NCBI RefSeq assembly: GCF_024749285.1
Contig: NZ_CP087196.1
Coordinates: 4,464,001 to 4,528,000 of the forward strand
DNA from: Pseudomonas sp. B21-015
GTDB lineage: Bacteria > Pseudomonadota > Gammaproteobacteria > Pseudomonadales > Pseudomonadaceae
Direction: 5' to 3'
Length of the DNA: 64,000 bases
The notes under the pieces are model-generated. The model ran no database searches, had not been told where the DNA came from, and saw only the letters and a program-made list of their open reading frames with translations. Position 1 is the first letter of the stretch. Every line of letters begins with the position of its first letter. Shown here piece after piece: positions 1 through 9,480 of this stretch. Made by a program: the position numbers and the translations under genes.

Positions 1-264
1 CCACGTCTTGAACTTCGATTTGCCCTCGAAGTTCTTCAGGCCGTACAGCACCTTCAACATCACTTCCTGACAGACATCATCTGCATCACGATCGTTCCCC
101 AGATATCGTGCACAAACGTTAAATAATGTTCGCTGGTAACGCCGCATCAGTTCTTCATAGGCGCGCGTTACGTGAAACAGCTCGGTGTGCGAGCGCGCGA
201 CCAACTCCTCATCAGAGAGCTCGCGGGGGTCGTAGCGCGTGGAGAGCGATTGAGCTTTATTCAA
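1..264 (-). CDS. sigX: ECF sigma factor SigX, N-terminal part (cut by window edge)
   Basis: Only the first 88 codons are present; the gene runs off the left edge. The translation matches the SigX start as I remember it, with the region-2 core-binding stretch (DRDADDVCQEVMLKVLYGL) near residues 56-74. SigX is an ECF sigma factor that controls envelope and fatty-acid genes and oprF in pseudomonads. The start is a TTG at 264, chosen because the protein alignment begins at MNKAQSLSTRY; no strong Shine-Dalgarno is visible before it. It lies 86 bp downstream of cmpX on the same strand, in the conserved order cmaX-cfrX-cmpX-sigX. Confidence 0.88.
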   Translation of the reverse strand, partial: MNKAQSLSTRYDPRELSDEELVARSHTELFHVTRAYEELMRRYQRTLFNVCARYLGNDRDADDVCQEVMLKVLYGLKNFEGKSKFKTW

Positions 265-350
265 AACAAGTCGGGCCGACAGTCAGGTCAATGTCCGCCG
301 CAGCCCCTCAGGGCATTTTGCGGCGGCATACATTAGCAGGATTTGCCGGG

Positions 351-1175
351 TTAGCGGCTACTCACATGCTGCTCCAGGAGAATCCGATTCGAGAGAGAGA
401 CTAGCTCACCCTCGTCGGTCAGCACGGTGGTTTTCACCGTCCCGATCTCTTCGATCTGACCTTCGACCTCGCCAACTCGCACTTGTTGCCCAACCTGATA
501 CAACTCACGCACATAGATTCCCGCAAGAATCTGACCGGCAATTTCCCGGCTTCCCAACCCCATGGCCAGCGCAACCGCCAGACCAACGGTAATCAATACG
601 ATCACGATCACATGGTTGAGCAGGTCAGTCTTGACCTCCAACTGGCTGATCGCAACCGAAATACTGATGATGATCACCAGGCCCTGGGCAATTCGCCCCA
701 GGCCCGCGGCGTAATCAAGCCCTACGCCTTCCGCCGCGCCGCGCACCAGCCCATTGGCCAGCTGCGCCAGCAAGACACCCACCAGCAGCACCAGCGCCGC
801 GCCAAATACTTTCGGCAAATACAGCGCCAACATGTCCAGCGTAGCCGAAACTCGCTCAAGTCCAAGTGATTCTGCGGCTGAAACCAGAAAAATCAGCAGA
901 ACGAACCAATAAACGATCTTGCCGATCAATGTCGAGATAGGCACCTGAAGGCCGGCACGCGACAACAGTTTGGTCAGCCCGGTACCGCCCATCAAGCGAT
1001 CGAGGCCCAGTTTGGCGAGCAATTTGGAGAGTAGCGTGTCCAGCAGCTTGGCCACGACAAAACCCAGCAGCAGCACAACCAGTGCGCCGAACAGGTTCGG
1101 AATGAAGTTCGCAACTTTGGTCCACAACGCAGTCATTGCAGTGACGAGGCTCTGAGTCCAGAGGTCAAGTTCCAT
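351..1175 (-). CDS. cmpX: CmpX, small-conductance mechanosensitive-channel-like membrane protein
   Basis: 274-residue inner-membrane protein of the conserved-TM-helix/MscS-like family. Several hydrophobic helices are visible (around residues 20-45, 85-105, 125-145 and 165-210), followed by an MscS-like beta segment (QVRVGEVEGQIEEIGTVKTT) near residues 231-250. In Pseudomonas this gene sits just upstream of sigX and its loss is known to activate SigX, so it links membrane state to the sigma factor. The ATG at 1175 is preferred; a TTG two codons upstream overlaps the cfrX stop. The genes are close enough to be translationally coupled. Confidence 0.88.
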   Translation of the reverse strand: MELDLWTQSLVTAMTALWTKVANFIPNLFGALVVLLLGFVVAKLLDTLLSKLLAKLGLDRLMGGTGLTKLLSRAGLQVPISTLIGKIVYWFVLLIFLVSAAESLGLERVSATLDMLALYLPKVFGAALVLLVGVLLAQLANGLVRGAAEGVGLDYAAGLGRIAQGLVIIISISVAISQLEVKTDLLNHVIVIVLITVGLAVALAMGLGSREIAGQILAGIYVRELYQVGQQVRVGEVEGQIEEIGTVKTTVLTDEGELVSLSNRILLEQHVSSR

Positions 1176-1177
1176 AT

Positions 1178-1426
1178 TCAATCAGCCTTATCAGCAGTGC
1201 GAGCGGTAGGTTTGCGCAGACGAGAAACCGGCGCGACATGGGCCGATCCGTTATTCAGGGCGATCATCAGCGCGGGCAGCCAACGGCCCAGCAGGCTGAA
1301 CAGATCGCCGGCACCGACCTGGCGGTTGGCGGTTTTCAGCACGCGACCCAGGCAGGCATCGTCGTCACGGCTGGACGGCGAGGCTTTGAGCATGTCACGC
1401 AAAGACTGTTCAAACGGATCGTGCAT
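1178..1426 (-). CDS. cfrX: CfrX, small protein of the sigX locus
   Basis: 82-residue protein of unknown biochemical function, recognised mainly by position between cmaX and cmpX. The N-terminus (MHDPFEQSLRDMLKASPSS) is polar and helical; a short hydrophobic stretch (LLGRWLPALMIALNN) follows, and the C-terminus is basic. The ATG at 1426 has a GAGAGG ribosome site five bases upstream; a GTG two codons earlier is less likely. Its stop abuts the cmpX start, which fits an operon. Function remains inferred from context only. Confidence 0.8.
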   Translation of the reverse strand: MHDPFEQSLRDMLKASPSSRDDDACLGRVLKTANRQVGAGDLFSLLGRWLPALMIALNNGSAHVAPVSRLRKPTARTADKAD

Positions 1427-1489
1427 ACGCACCTCTCGTGATATCTGTGAAAGACGCGGTCAAATTTGGTCGGGTCACATGACTCATCA

Positions 1490-2485
1490 TCAGAACCAGC
1501 GCAAACGTCGGAATAGCCACCACTGCCCCAGCGCTACCAAGCCCGCCACCAAGCATGCGATCAGGAAGCCATAAGGGCTGGTAGAGAACGGAATGCCGCC
1601 GACGTTAATCCCCAAAAGACCGGTCAGAAAACTCATCGGCAAAAAGATCCCGGTGATGATCCCGAAGCGGTACATCGTGCGGTTCATACGCACGCTCAGA
1701 CGTCGGTCTTCGGTCTCCAGGACCAGCCCCACGCGCTCCCGGGTCAATTCCAGCTCCTCGAGATAACGGGTCAGGCTGTTGTTCAATTCGTTCCAGTAAT
1801 CGCCATCGTCTTCGACGAACCACGACAGTTTTATCCGGGTCAGTTGCCCGAAAATATCCCGCTGCGGTGCCAGAAAACGTTTCAGCGCGGCCGCCCTGCG
1901 ACGGATCTGCAAAACGGCCCCATGCTCCGGTGTATACCGTTCGTCGGCATCCAGCTTTTCTTCTTCCTCATCGACGATTTCCGAGAGGCAGCTGACCAGA
2001 TCCTGCACTTTATTAGTGAGGTACTGCGCCATATAAAGGATCAATTCGGAAGCAGTTCTCGGCCCTTTGCCTTCGGCCAGTTGCACCAGCAACTCATCGG
2101 TGGCGCGCAACGGCCGCAGACGCAGGGAGATCACCCGCTGGGCCGAACCGAAGATCCGCACCGAGACCATGTCTTCCGGCTCCGCGCCCGGGTTCAGGTT
2201 GATCCCGCGCAGAAACAGCAGCAGTTCGGAGTCCGGCAGCGGCAAAAGACGCGGCCGAGTGTTCTCTTCCAACAACAAGTCGCAACTGAATTCACTCAAA
2301 CCGCTGGACTTACGCAGCCAGGTCTGGGTTTGCGGGTGGCTGCGATCCCAGTGCAGCCACAGGCTTTCATGGGCCTGCAGCTGCAAGTCATCGAGTTCAG
2401 TCCGGGCTATCGAACGCGCACCGCCTTTACCATCCAGCACCAGGGCATGCACCAGCCCCCACTGCGCGTTTTCTTCCTCGAACAT
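1490..2485 (-). CDS. cmaX: CmaX, CorA-like magnesium transporter homologue
   Basis: 331-residue CorA-family protein. The N-terminal two thirds form the cytoplasmic funnel domain with a long acidic/coiled segment (DEEEEKLDADERYTPEH); two C-terminal transmembrane helices carry the family signature in the form GLLGINVGG, where classical CorA has GMN. The altered selectivity motif places it in the ZntB/CmaX branch rather than in true CorA, so the transported ion is not certain. The ATG at 2485 follows AGGGGTGAGG. First gene of the cmaX-cfrX-cmpX-sigX group. A second CorA-type gene with the normal YGMNF motif lies at 49322. Confidence 0.88.
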   Translation of the reverse strand: MFEEENAQWGLVHALVLDGKGGARSIARTELDDLQLQAHESLWLHWDRSHPQTQTWLRKSSGLSEFSCDLLLEENTRPRLLPLPDSELLLFLRGINLNPGAEPEDMVSVRIFGSAQRVISLRLRPLRATDELLVQLAEGKGPRTASELILYMAQYLTNKVQDLVSCLSEIVDEEEEKLDADERYTPEHGAVLQIRRRAAALKRFLAPQRDIFGQLTRIKLSWFVEDDGDYWNELNNSLTRYLEELELTRERVGLVLETEDRRLSVRMNRTMYRFGIITGIFLPMSFLTGLLGINVGGIPFSTSPYGFLIACLVAGLVALGQWWLFRRLRWF

Positions 2486-2523
2486 CCTCACCCCTATTCT
2501 TGAAACAAAAAGCTGGCAGTGCT

Positions 2524-3015
2524 TTATTCAGGCATCGCAAGCGGGCTTGGCGAGATGATCACGCCATTGTTGTCCGCATAAACGTAGTGGCCCGGGTGAA
2601 AGGTCACGCCTGCGAAGGTCACGGCAACGTTGAGTTCACCGACACCGCGCCTGTCGGTTTTCATCGGATGACTGGCCAGGGCCTGAACCCCCAGATCGGT
2701 TTGCGCAATGACGTCGACGTCGCGGATGCAACCGTAGATCACCAGCCCTTCCCAACCGTTCTTCGCGGCTTTCTCGGCCAGCATGTCGCCCAGCAGCGCG
2801 CGGCGCAGGGAACCGCCACCGTCGACCACCAGCACCTTACCGTTGCCCTTGAGCTCGACTTGTTCCTTGACCAGCGAGTTATCTTCGAAACATTTGACGG
2901 TCACGATTTCGCCGCCGAAAGAATCACGGCCGCCAAAATTGCTGAACATCGGTTCCAGCACCTGCACCAGCTCCGGGTAGGCATCGCACAGGTCAGGCGT
3001 GAGGTAATGGTTCAT
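2524..3015 (-). CDS. rraA: RraA family protein (ribonuclease E regulator / HMG-CHA aldolase fold)
   Basis: 163 residues, the usual RraA length. The motif [18 protein letters not shown] and the later YGCIRDVD are the conserved glycine-rich and R-D signatures of the family. In E. coli RraA binds and inhibits RNase E; many homologues also carry the R-D residues of 4-hydroxy-4-methyl-2-oxoglutarate aldolase, so an aldolase activity is equally possible. The ATG at 3015 is preceded by AGGAG seven bases upstream; a longer upstream reading frame lacks family similarity. A 19-bp palindrome lies 30 bp upstream. A gene for an RraB-type protein is at 59835. Confidence 0.9.
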   Translation of the reverse strand: MNHYLTPDLCDAYPELVQVLEPMFSNFGGRDSFGGEIVTVKCFEDNSLVKEQVELKGNGKVLVVDGGGSLRRALLGDMLAEKAAKNGWEGLVIYGCIRDVDVIAQTDLGVQALASHPMKTDRRGVGELNVAVTFAGVTFHPGHYVYADNNGVIISPSPLAMPE

Positions 3016-3044
3016 CGAGAAACTCCTGTAAAAAGGAAGACAAT

Positions 3045-3063
3045 CGAGTATGCAGCATACTCG
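3045..3063. promoter_or_regulatory. 19-bp perfect palindrome in the rraA leader
   Basis: CGAGTATGCAGCATACTCG is a perfect inverted repeat around a central A, 30 bp upstream of the rraA-like start codon. It could be an operator or a leader-RNA hairpin. No U-run follows on either strand, so a terminator is unlikely. Confidence 0.5.
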
Positions 3064-3207
3064 GCCCGAGACTGGACGACTGTAAATCGCTCCGCTTGCA
3101 CGAACATAGCGGCCGAATCGGCCACCAAAAGTGACCAAAACCTCTAAATTCGTCACATCTTAGCCGCAAGCCGATCAGAGCGAAATGCCCTTTTTAGAGC
3201 ATCAAGC

Positions 3208-4197
3208 TCAAATCGCTGTGGCCAAATCCGGCGTACCACCCAGCAAAGGCGTCTGTTGATCCGCCAGCCAACGCGCCACCAACGGCCAGACTTCAGTCTG
3301 CGCAGCCTTGCTGACCAGCATTTCCACATGACCGAAATTATCGCCAAAGCCTTGCTCGCGGCCAAGGGTGATGAATTGCTTGTGCTCGGAGCCGACCTGA
3401 TCGAACAGCTTGTGGCAGGCCCACGTCGGGTCTTGATGATCGCCCGCGGCGCTCACGGCCAGCACTGGCAACTGAACCTCGGCCAAACCCGCCCACCAGT
3501 CCTTGTCGGCATCGCCAAAACGGCCGAACAGCCCGTACCAGCGCATGCTTTCCAGGGCCAGGCCAATCGGCTCGTCCTCCGGGCCGCGCTTGAGGCGTGA
3601 ACCCGACAGCTGGGCAAACCGCTTGAGAATGAAGCGCCCGCTCCACTCCACCGGTGGAAACTTCAACGGCCAGTAGGTACGGCTGACCTGCGTGCCGAAG
3701 AACGCCGCAGACGCAACAACAGGCTCGCCGATGTATTCCCCACCCAGCGCCGCCGCCAGTGTAATGCCACCCAGCGAGTGACCGATCCAGTGTGGGACCT
3801 GGCCGCTTTGCTCGCGCACGAACGCGCCAATGGCCGGCAAATCGTAACGCGCATAGTCGGCGACGCGGTTCTGACGATAGCCCTGATTGCGCTGAGACAA
3901 GCCGTGACCGCGCATTTCCGGAATCCACACATCAAATCCCAGGCGCGTCAGATAAGCGCCCAGGCCCAGACCTTTGGGAGAGAACCAGAACCGTCGATTG
4001 GAAAAGCTGCCGTGCAACAGAATCACCGGCACGCCACGCACCGCTGGCTCGTCGGCCAGGCCCAGGCGCGTCACAGCCAGTTCGACGGTGCCGTCGGGGC
4101 TGTTGCCGGGTTTCAAACGATAGACGTCTTCGCTCAGATCGCCGCGCCGCTCGGCGCTGATCAGGGCGACAGGAAATAGGTTGCTGCTGCTTTGCAT
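3208..4197 (-). CDS. Alpha/beta hydrolase
   Basis: 329-residue cytoplasmic alpha/beta-hydrolase. The oxyanion region (VILLHGSFSNRRFW) is near residues 60-75, the nucleophile elbow GHSLGG near 140, the acid in SAAGDHQDP near 255, and the catalytic histidine in FGHVEML near 295. No signal peptide is visible. The substrate cannot be told from sequence; the length and the PEMRGHG motif suggest an esterase/lipase-like enzyme acting on hydrophobic acyl compounds. The ATG at 4197 is chosen over a TTG at 4212. It follows tandem ppsA terminators and seems to be transcribed alone. Confidence 0.85.
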   Translation of the reverse strand: MQSSSNLFPVALISAERRGDLSEDVYRLKPGNSPDGTVELAVTRLGLADEPAVRGVPVILLHGSFSNRRFWFSPKGLGLGAYLTRLGFDVWIPEMRGHGLSQRNQGYRQNRVADYARYDLPAIGAFVREQSGQVPHWIGHSLGGITLAAALGGEYIGEPVVASAAFFGTQVSRTYWPLKFPPVEWSGRFILKRFAQLSGSRLKRGPEDEPIGLALESMRWYGLFGRFGDADKDWWAGLAEVQLPVLAVSAAGDHQDPTWACHKLFDQVGSEHKQFITLGREQGFGDNFGHVEMLVSKAAQTEVWPLVARWLADQQTPLLGGTPDLATAI

Positions 4198-4210
4198 AAT
4201 GCTCTTGCAC

Positions 4211-4242
4211 AAAAAAGGGCGGCATCCAACGGAGCCCGCCCT
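4211..4242 (-). terminator. Second (distal) intrinsic terminator after ppsA
   Basis: On the minus strand a 7-bp stem AGGGCGG/CCGCCCT is followed by TTTTTT. With the proximal hairpin at 4255-4280 it forms a tandem terminator separating ppsA from the hydrolase gene. Confidence 0.75.
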
Positions 4243-4254
4243 ACTTGAATCTTA

Positions 4255-4280
4255 AAGCCTCGGCCACTTGACCGAGGCTT
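4255..4280 (-). terminator. First (proximal) hairpin after ppsA
   Basis: Perfect 9-bp stem AAGCCTCGG/CCGAGGCTT with an 8-base loop, 11 bp past the ppsA stop codon, followed on the minus strand by a short T-rich stretch. Confidence 0.75.
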
Positions 4281-4290
4281 CATTCACGAA

Positions 4291-6666
4291 TCAGGCCGAA
4301 GCCTGACCTTCAGCCAGGAAGAACCAGGTTTCCAGTACGGAATCGGGGTTCAACGAAACGCTTTCGATGCCCTGCTCCATCAGCCACTTGGCCAGGTCCG
4401 GGTGGTCCGAAGGGCCCTGACCGCAAATGCCGATGTACTTGCCCGCCTTGTTGCAAGCCTGAATTGCGTTGGCCAGCAGCTTCTTGACCGCAGGATTACG
4501 CTCGTCGAACAGGTGCGCGATGATCCCAGAGTCACGGTCCAGGCCCAGGGTGAGCTGGGTCAGGTCGTTGGAGCCGATGGAGAAACCGTCGAAGAACTCG
4601 AGGAACTCTTCAGCCAGGATCGCGTTGGACGGCAGTTCGCACATCATGATCACGCGCAGACCGTTGTCGCCACGGGCCAGACCGTTTTCGGCCAGCAGAT
4701 CGACCACCTGGCTCGCTTCGCCCAGAGTACGAACGAACGGCACCATGATTTCAACGTTGGTCAGGCCCATCTCGTTACGCACGCGCTTGAGGGCGCGGCA
4801 TTCGAGCTCGAAGCAGTCACGGAACGATTCGCTGATGTAACGCGAAGCGCCTCGGAAGCCCAGCATCGGGTTCTCTTCTTCCGGCTCGTAGAGTTTGCCG
4901 CCGATCAGGTTCGCGTATTCGTTGGACTTGAAGTCCGACAGACGCACGATGACCTTTTTCGGCCAGAACGCTGCCGCCAGGGTGCTGATGCCCTCGACCA
5001 GTTTCTCGACGTAGAAGCCGACCGGGTCGTTGTAACCGGCAATGCGCTTGTCGACGCTGTCCTTGATTTCCTGCGGCAGGCCGTCGTAGTTCAACAGTGC
5101 TTTGGGGTGCACACCGATCATGCGGTTGATGATGAATTCCAGACGGGCCAGGCCCACACCGGCGTTCGGCAGCTGCGCGAAGTCGAAGGCGCGGTCCGGG
5201 TTGCCGACGTTCATCATGATCTTGAACGGCAGATCCGGCATGGCATCCACGGAGTTTTTCTTGATGTCGAAACCAAGCTCGCCTTCGAAGATGTAACCGG
5301 TGTCGCCTTCAGCGCAGGAAACGGTCACGCCCTGGCCGTCTTTCAACAGCTGGGTGGCGTTGCCGCAACCGACCACTGCCGGGATGCCCAGCTCGCGAGC
5401 GATGATCGCCGCGTGGCAGGTACGGCCGCCACGGTTGGTGACGATGGCGCTGGCGCGCTTCATGACCGGTTCCCAGTCCGGGTCGGTCATGTCGGAAACC
5501 AGAACGTCGCCCGGCTGGACTTTGTCCATCTCGGACACGTCCTTGATGATCCGCACCTTGCCAGCGCCGATACGCTGGCCGATGGCGCGACCTTCAACCA
5601 GCACGGTGCCGGTCTCTTTCAACAGGTAACGTTCCATGACGTTGGCCTGGGTGCGGCTCTTCACGGTTTCAGGGCGAGCTTGAACGATGTACAGCTTGCC
5701 GTCGTCACCGTCTTTGGCCCATTCGATGTCCATCGGGCACTTGTAGTGCTTCTCGATGATCATCGCTTGTTTGGCCAGCTCGCTGACTTCGGCGTCGCTC
5801 AGGCAGAAACGCGCCCGATCGGCTTTGTCCACGTCGATGGTCTTGACCGATTTACCGGCCGTGGCCACTTCGCCGTAAATCATCTTGATGGCTTTGCTGC
5901 CCAGGTTGCGACGCAGAATGGCCGGCCGACCGGCTTCCAGCGTGCCTTTGTGAACATAGAATTCATCCGGGTTCACCGCGCCTTGTACGACGGTTTCACC
6001 CAGGCCGTAGGCGCCGGTGATGAACACCACGTCACGGAAGCCCGATTCGGTATCGAGGGTGAACATCACGCCGGCGGTGCCGGTTTCGGAGCGGACCATG
6101 CGCTGCACGCCGGCCGACAGGGCTACCAGCTTGTGATCGAAGCCCTGGTGGACACGGTAGGAAATCGCACGGTCGTTGAACAGGGAAGCGAACACTTCCT
6201 TGGCGGCGCGAATGACGTTTTCGACACCACGGATGTTCAGGAAGGTTTCCTGCTGACCGGCGAAGGAAGCGTCCGGCAGGTCTTCGGCGGTAGCGGAAGA
6301 GCGCACGGCCACGGCCATGTCAGGGTTGCCGGCCGACAGCGTGGCGAACGCGGTGCGGATCTCGGCGTTGAGCTTCTCGGGGAACTCGGCTTCCATGATC
6401 CATTGACGGATCTGGGCGCCGGTCTTGGCAAGGGCGTTTACATCATCGACGTCCAGGGCGTCGAGGGCAGCGTGGATCTGATCGTTCAGGCCGCTCAGTT
6501 CCAGAAAATCACGATAAGCCTGAGCTGTCGTGGCGAAGCCACCGGGCACCGATACACCGGCACCTGCAAGGTTACTGATCATCTCGCCCAGGGATGCGTT
6601 CTTGCCCCCCACATGCTCTACATCATGGACGCCGAGCTTATCGAGGGAAACTACGTACTCTACCAA
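4291..6666 (-). CDS. ppsA: Phosphoenolpyruvate synthase
   Basis: 791-residue gluconeogenic enzyme that makes PEP from pyruvate and ATP (products PEP, AMP, phosphate). The N-terminal ATP/pyruvate-binding domain begins with [10 protein letters not shown]; the phosphohistidine swivel domain carries [13 protein letters not shown] with the catalytic His near residue 418; the C-terminal TIM barrel has GVGLARLEF and the GICGQGPSD motif with its Cys. Length is normal for the family. The start is TTG at 6666, supported by GGAGAGA upstream and by the family N-terminus. It is transcribed divergently from ppsR, which regulates it. Confidence 0.97.
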   Translation of the reverse strand: MVEYVVSLDKLGVHDVEHVGGKNASLGEMISNLAGAGVSVPGGFATTAQAYRDFLELSGLNDQIHAALDALDVDDVNALAKTGAQIRQWIMEAEFPEKLNAEIRTAFATLSAGNPDMAVAVRSSATAEDLPDASFAGQQETFLNIRGVENVIRAAKEVFASLFNDRAISYRVHQGFDHKLVALSAGVQRMVRSETGTAGVMFTLDTESGFRDVVFITGAYGLGETVVQGAVNPDEFYVHKGTLEAGRPAILRRNLGSKAIKMIYGEVATAGKSVKTIDVDKADRARFCLSDAEVSELAKQAMIIEKHYKCPMDIEWAKDGDDGKLYIVQARPETVKSRTQANVMERYLLKETGTVLVEGRAIGQRIGAGKVRIIKDVSEMDKVQPGDVLVSDMTDPDWEPVMKRASAIVTNRGGRTCHAAIIARELGIPAVVGCGNATQLLKDGQGVTVSCAEGDTGYIFEGELGFDIKKNSVDAMPDLPFKIMMNVGNPDRAFDFAQLPNAGVGLARLEFIINRMIGVHPKALLNYDGLPQEIKDSVDKRIAGYNDPVGFYVEKLVEGISTLAAAFWPKKVIVRLSDFKSNEYANLIGGKLYEPEEENPMLGFRGASRYISESFRDCFELECRALKRVRNEMGLTNVEIMVPFVRTLGEASQVVDLLAENGLARGDNGLRVIMMCELPSNAILAEEFLEFFDGFSIGSNDLTQLTLGLDRDSGIIAHLFDERNPAVKKLLANAIQACNKAGKYIGICGQGPSDHPDLAKWLMEQGIESVSLNPDSVLETWFFLAEGQASA

Positions 6667-6774
6667 GGTGATCTCTCCACTAACTGTGTTGGAAAAGCTC
6701 AGAAGCCGGCGACTCGGGGGAGCATTTGCCGGCTGTATGGCCTGGACCTGGAAAATAAGTGAGAATGCGGGCCA

Positions 6775-6802
6775 TTGGCGGCCGACAAATCGCGCCTACT
6801 AT
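6775..6802 (+). promoter_or_regulatory. Candidate sigma-70 promoter of ppsR
   Basis: TTGGCG (6775-6780), 16-bp spacer, TACTAT (6797-6802), ending 38 bp before the ppsR start in the 174-bp divergent region shared with ppsA. Assigned by consensus only. Confidence 0.45.
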
Positions 6803-6840
6803 ATCCAAGAATCGTCACTAGCTTAAGGCCCAAGGTGCAA

Positions 6841-7659
6841 ATGAAACGATCTGCTTTCTTTATCTCCGATGGCACGGGCATTACCGCCGAAACCCTCGGC
6901 CAAAGCCTGCTGGCGCAGTTCGAAAACATTACCTTCAGCAAAATCACGCGGCCCTACATCGACAACGCGGATAAAGCGCGGGCCATGGTACAACAAATCA
7001 ACAAAGCCGCCGAAAACGATGGTTTTCGTCCGATTATTTTCGACACCATTGTCAATCAGGACATTCGTGAGATCCTCGCGACCTCGAATGGCTTCATGAT
7101 CGACATTTTCTCGACCTTCCTGGCGCCCCTTGAACAGGAACTGACCGAGCATTCTTCCTACACCGTCGGCAAATCCCACTCCATCGGTGGCAACTCCAAT
7201 TACATGGAGCGGATCGAGGCGGTGAACTTCGCCCTCGACAATGACGATGGCGCCCGCACCCACTATTACGACAAAGCTGACCTGATACTAGTAGGCGTGT
7301 CGCGATGCGGCAAAACACCGACGTGTTTGTACATGGCCATGCAATTCGGTATCCGCGCGGCCAATTACCCGCTGACCGAAGACGACATGGAGCGCCTGCA
7401 ACTGCCGACCGCCCTGCGCGCCCATCAGCACAAGCTGTTCGGCCTGACCATCGACCCGGACCGCCTCACCGCCATCCGCAACGAACGCAAGCCCAACAGC
7501 CGCTACTCGAGCTACGCCCAGTGCGAATTCGAAGTGCGCGAGGTGGAGAATCTGTTTCGACGCGAGAACATTCCCCACATCAATTCCACGCATTTCTCGG
7601 TGGAAGAGATCTCGGCGAAGATTCTGGTGGAGAAAGGTGTGGAGCGGCGGTTCAAGTAG
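6841..7659 (+). CDS. ppsR: PEP synthase regulatory protein (bifunctional kinase/pyrophosphorylase)
   Basis: 272 residues, the normal length of the DUF299 family. In E. coli the enzyme inactivates PpsA by ADP-dependent phosphorylation of an active-site threonine and reactivates it by Pi-dependent dephosphorylation. The nucleotide-binding motif [15 protein letters not shown] is seen near residues 150-165, and the N-terminus [19 protein letters not shown] is characteristic. The ATG at 6841 follows AAGG. The divergent placement beside ppsA supports the assignment. Confidence 0.95.
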   Translation: MKRSAFFISDGTGITAETLGQSLLAQFENITFSKITRPYIDNADKARAMVQQINKAAENDGFRPIIFDTIVNQDIREILATSNGFMIDIFSTFLAPLEQELTEHSSYTVGKSHSIGGNSNYMERIEAVNFALDNDDGARTHYYDKADLILVGVSRCGKTPTCLYMAMQFGIRAANYPLTEDDMERLQLPTALRAHQHKLFGLTIDPDRLTAIRNERKPNSRYSSYAQCEFEVREVENLFRRENIPHINSTHFSVEEISAKILVEKGVERRFK

Positions 7660-7683
7660 ATTTTCGGCGCCTGTTCCACCGCC

Positions 7684-7773
7684 ATCGCGGGCAAGCCCGC
7701 TCCCACAGGGTTCTGTGTTGAATGCAACATTTGCAAACAATGGAGAACCTGTGGGAGCGGGCTTGCCCGCGAT
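7684..7773. repeat. REPIN (two inverted REP copies, GTGGGAGCGGGCTTGCCCGC type)
   Basis: A REP palindrome at 7684-7706 and its inverse at 7751-7773 lie between the convergent ppsR and prpD genes. Confidence 0.9.
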
Positions 7774-7792
7774 TGAACGATAACGCGGTCCC

Positions 7793-9277
7793 TCAAATTA
7801 CAAACAAATCCACAAACCGGTTCACCGGCGTTGCCTCAAGCGCAACCTGGTCCTTGCACAACGCAAAGATCTCGGCACTTCGCTGAGCCGTGAAGCGCGT
7901 TGCCAGATTGGCCTTGAACTTGTCTTCCAGCAGCGGGATACCATCGGTGCGGCGACGACGATGGCCAATCGGGTACTCCACTACCACGTTTTCGGTGCTG
8001 GAGCCGTCCTTGAAAAACACCTGCAGCGCATTGGCGATGGAGCGTTTGTCCGGCTCCAGGTATTCGCGAGTGAAGCGCGGGTCTTCGACGATGACCATTT
8101 TGTCGCGCAGCACGTCGATGATCGGATGTGCGACGTGGAAATCGTCTTCGTACTGCTCGGCCACCAGATCGCCGAAGGCCAGCGGTACGGCGGTCATGTA
8201 CTGGATGCAGTGATCGCGGTCCGCGGCATTTGCCAGAGGGCCGACCTTGGAGATGATGCGGATCGCCGATTCGTGGGTGGTGATGACAATTTTGTCGATT
8301 TCGTGCAGGCGGTTTCTGACCAGCGGGTGCAGGGTGACGGCGGCCTCGCAGGCCGTTTGCGCATGGAACTCGGCGGGAAAGCTGATCTTGAACAGCACGT
8401 TTTCCATCACGTAGCTGCCGAACGGCCGGGAAAAGCTGAAGGCACGTTTGTCTTCAGGCTTGAGCGCCAGGTCGTTGTTGGTGTGGCTGAACAGCACATC
8501 GTAGAACCCCCATTGTTTGGCGGTCAGTACGCCGGGGATGCCCATTTCACCACGCATAGCGATGTCCGCCAGACGCACACCACGGCTGGACGCATCCCCT
8601 GCCGCCCAGGACTTTCGCGACCCGGCATTCGGCGCATGCCGGTAAGTGCGCAGCGCCTGGCCGTCGGCAAACGCGTGGGACAACGCCGACAGCAGTTGCT
8701 CGCGGTTGGCGCCCATGAGTTTGGCGGTGACGGCGGTCGAGGCGACTTTCACCAGAATCACGTGATCGAGGCCAACGCGATTGAACGAATTTTCCAGGGC
8801 GATAACACCTTGAATCTCGTGAGCCATGATCATGGCTTCCAGCACTGCGCGAACGGTCAACGGTGCGTCGCCATTGGCCAAATATTTTTGCGACAGGTGA
8901 TCGGCCACCGCGAGAATACCGCCCAGGTTGTCGGACGGATGCCCCCATTCAGCAGCGAGCCAGGTGTCGTTGTAATCGAGCCAGCGGACGATGCAACCGA
9001 TGTCCCACGCGGCCTTGACCGGATCGAGACGATAACTCGTACCCGGCACGCGCGCACCGAAAGGCACGACCGTGCCTTCGACGATCGGCCCCAGGTGTTT
9101 GGTGCACTCGGGAAAACGCAGGGCCAACAGACCGCAGCCGAGGGTGTCCATCAGGCAGTTGCGGGCGGTATCAAGCGCCTCTGAAGATTGGATTTTGAAA
9201 TTGAGGACGTAGTTGGCGATGTCCTGCAGGACTGTGTCGTAGTCGGGGCGGTCGTTCAGATCGACGTTGGCGCTCAT
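7793..9277 (-). CDS. prpD: 2-methylcitrate dehydratase PrpD
   Basis: 494-residue MmgE/PrpD-family protein, full length. In the methylcitrate cycle it dehydrates 2-methylcitrate; in organisms that also carry acnD/prpF it is often considered redundant. Conserved features include [15 protein letters not shown], the [19 protein letters not shown] motif near residues 100-118, and [18 protein letters not shown]. It is the last gene of the prp operon, separated from prpF by a REPIN of about 90 bp in a 203-bp gap. The start ATG is at 9277; the ribosome site is weak (GAGTG). Confidence 0.96.
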   Translation of the reverse strand: MSANVDLNDRPDYDTVLQDIANYVLNFKIQSSEALDTARNCLMDTLGCGLLALRFPECTKHLGPIVEGTVVPFGARVPGTSYRLDPVKAAWDIGCIVRWLDYNDTWLAAEWGHPSDNLGGILAVADHLSQKYLANGDAPLTVRAVLEAMIMAHEIQGVIALENSFNRVGLDHVILVKVASTAVTAKLMGANREQLLSALSHAFADGQALRTYRHAPNAGSRKSWAAGDASSRGVRLADIAMRGEMGIPGVLTAKQWGFYDVLFSHTNNDLALKPEDKRAFSFSRPFGSYVMENVLFKISFPAEFHAQTACEAAVTLHPLVRNRLHEIDKIVITTHESAIRIISKVGPLANAADRDHCIQYMTAVPLAFGDLVAEQYEDDFHVAHPIIDVLRDKMVIVEDPRFTREYLEPDKRSIANALQVFFKDGSSTENVVVEYPIGHRRRRTDGIPLLEDKFKANLATRFTAQRSAEIFALCKDQVALEATPVNRFVDLFVI

Positions 9278-9374
9278 GTTTGATTCACTCGGTCAGTGGT
9301 TCGCTGATGGGACCTCGGTTCAGGTTAAATCTCAGTCAGTCGCTACTTTCTTATTTTGGTAATCGAGATCAACT

Positions 9375-9462
9375 GTGGGAGCGAGCCTGCTCGCGAAGGT
9401 GGTGTGACAGGCAACATTGATGCTGAATGTCATGGCCTCTTCGCGAGCAGGCTCGCTCCCAC
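9375..9462. repeat. REPIN (GTGGGAGCGAGCCTGCTCGCGAA type)
   Basis: Inverted pair of REP sequences between prpF and prpD, inside the operon. The gagcctgctc variant differs from the gcttgccc variant elsewhere in the window. Confidence 0.9.
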
Positions 9463-9480
9463 ATTGGCTCTGTGTCGGGA

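Noticed and set aside
4402..6762. 786-codon open frame opposite ppsA
   Set aside because: It is the antisense shadow of a high-GC gene; no ribosome site, no family pattern, and ppsA on the other strand is unambiguous.
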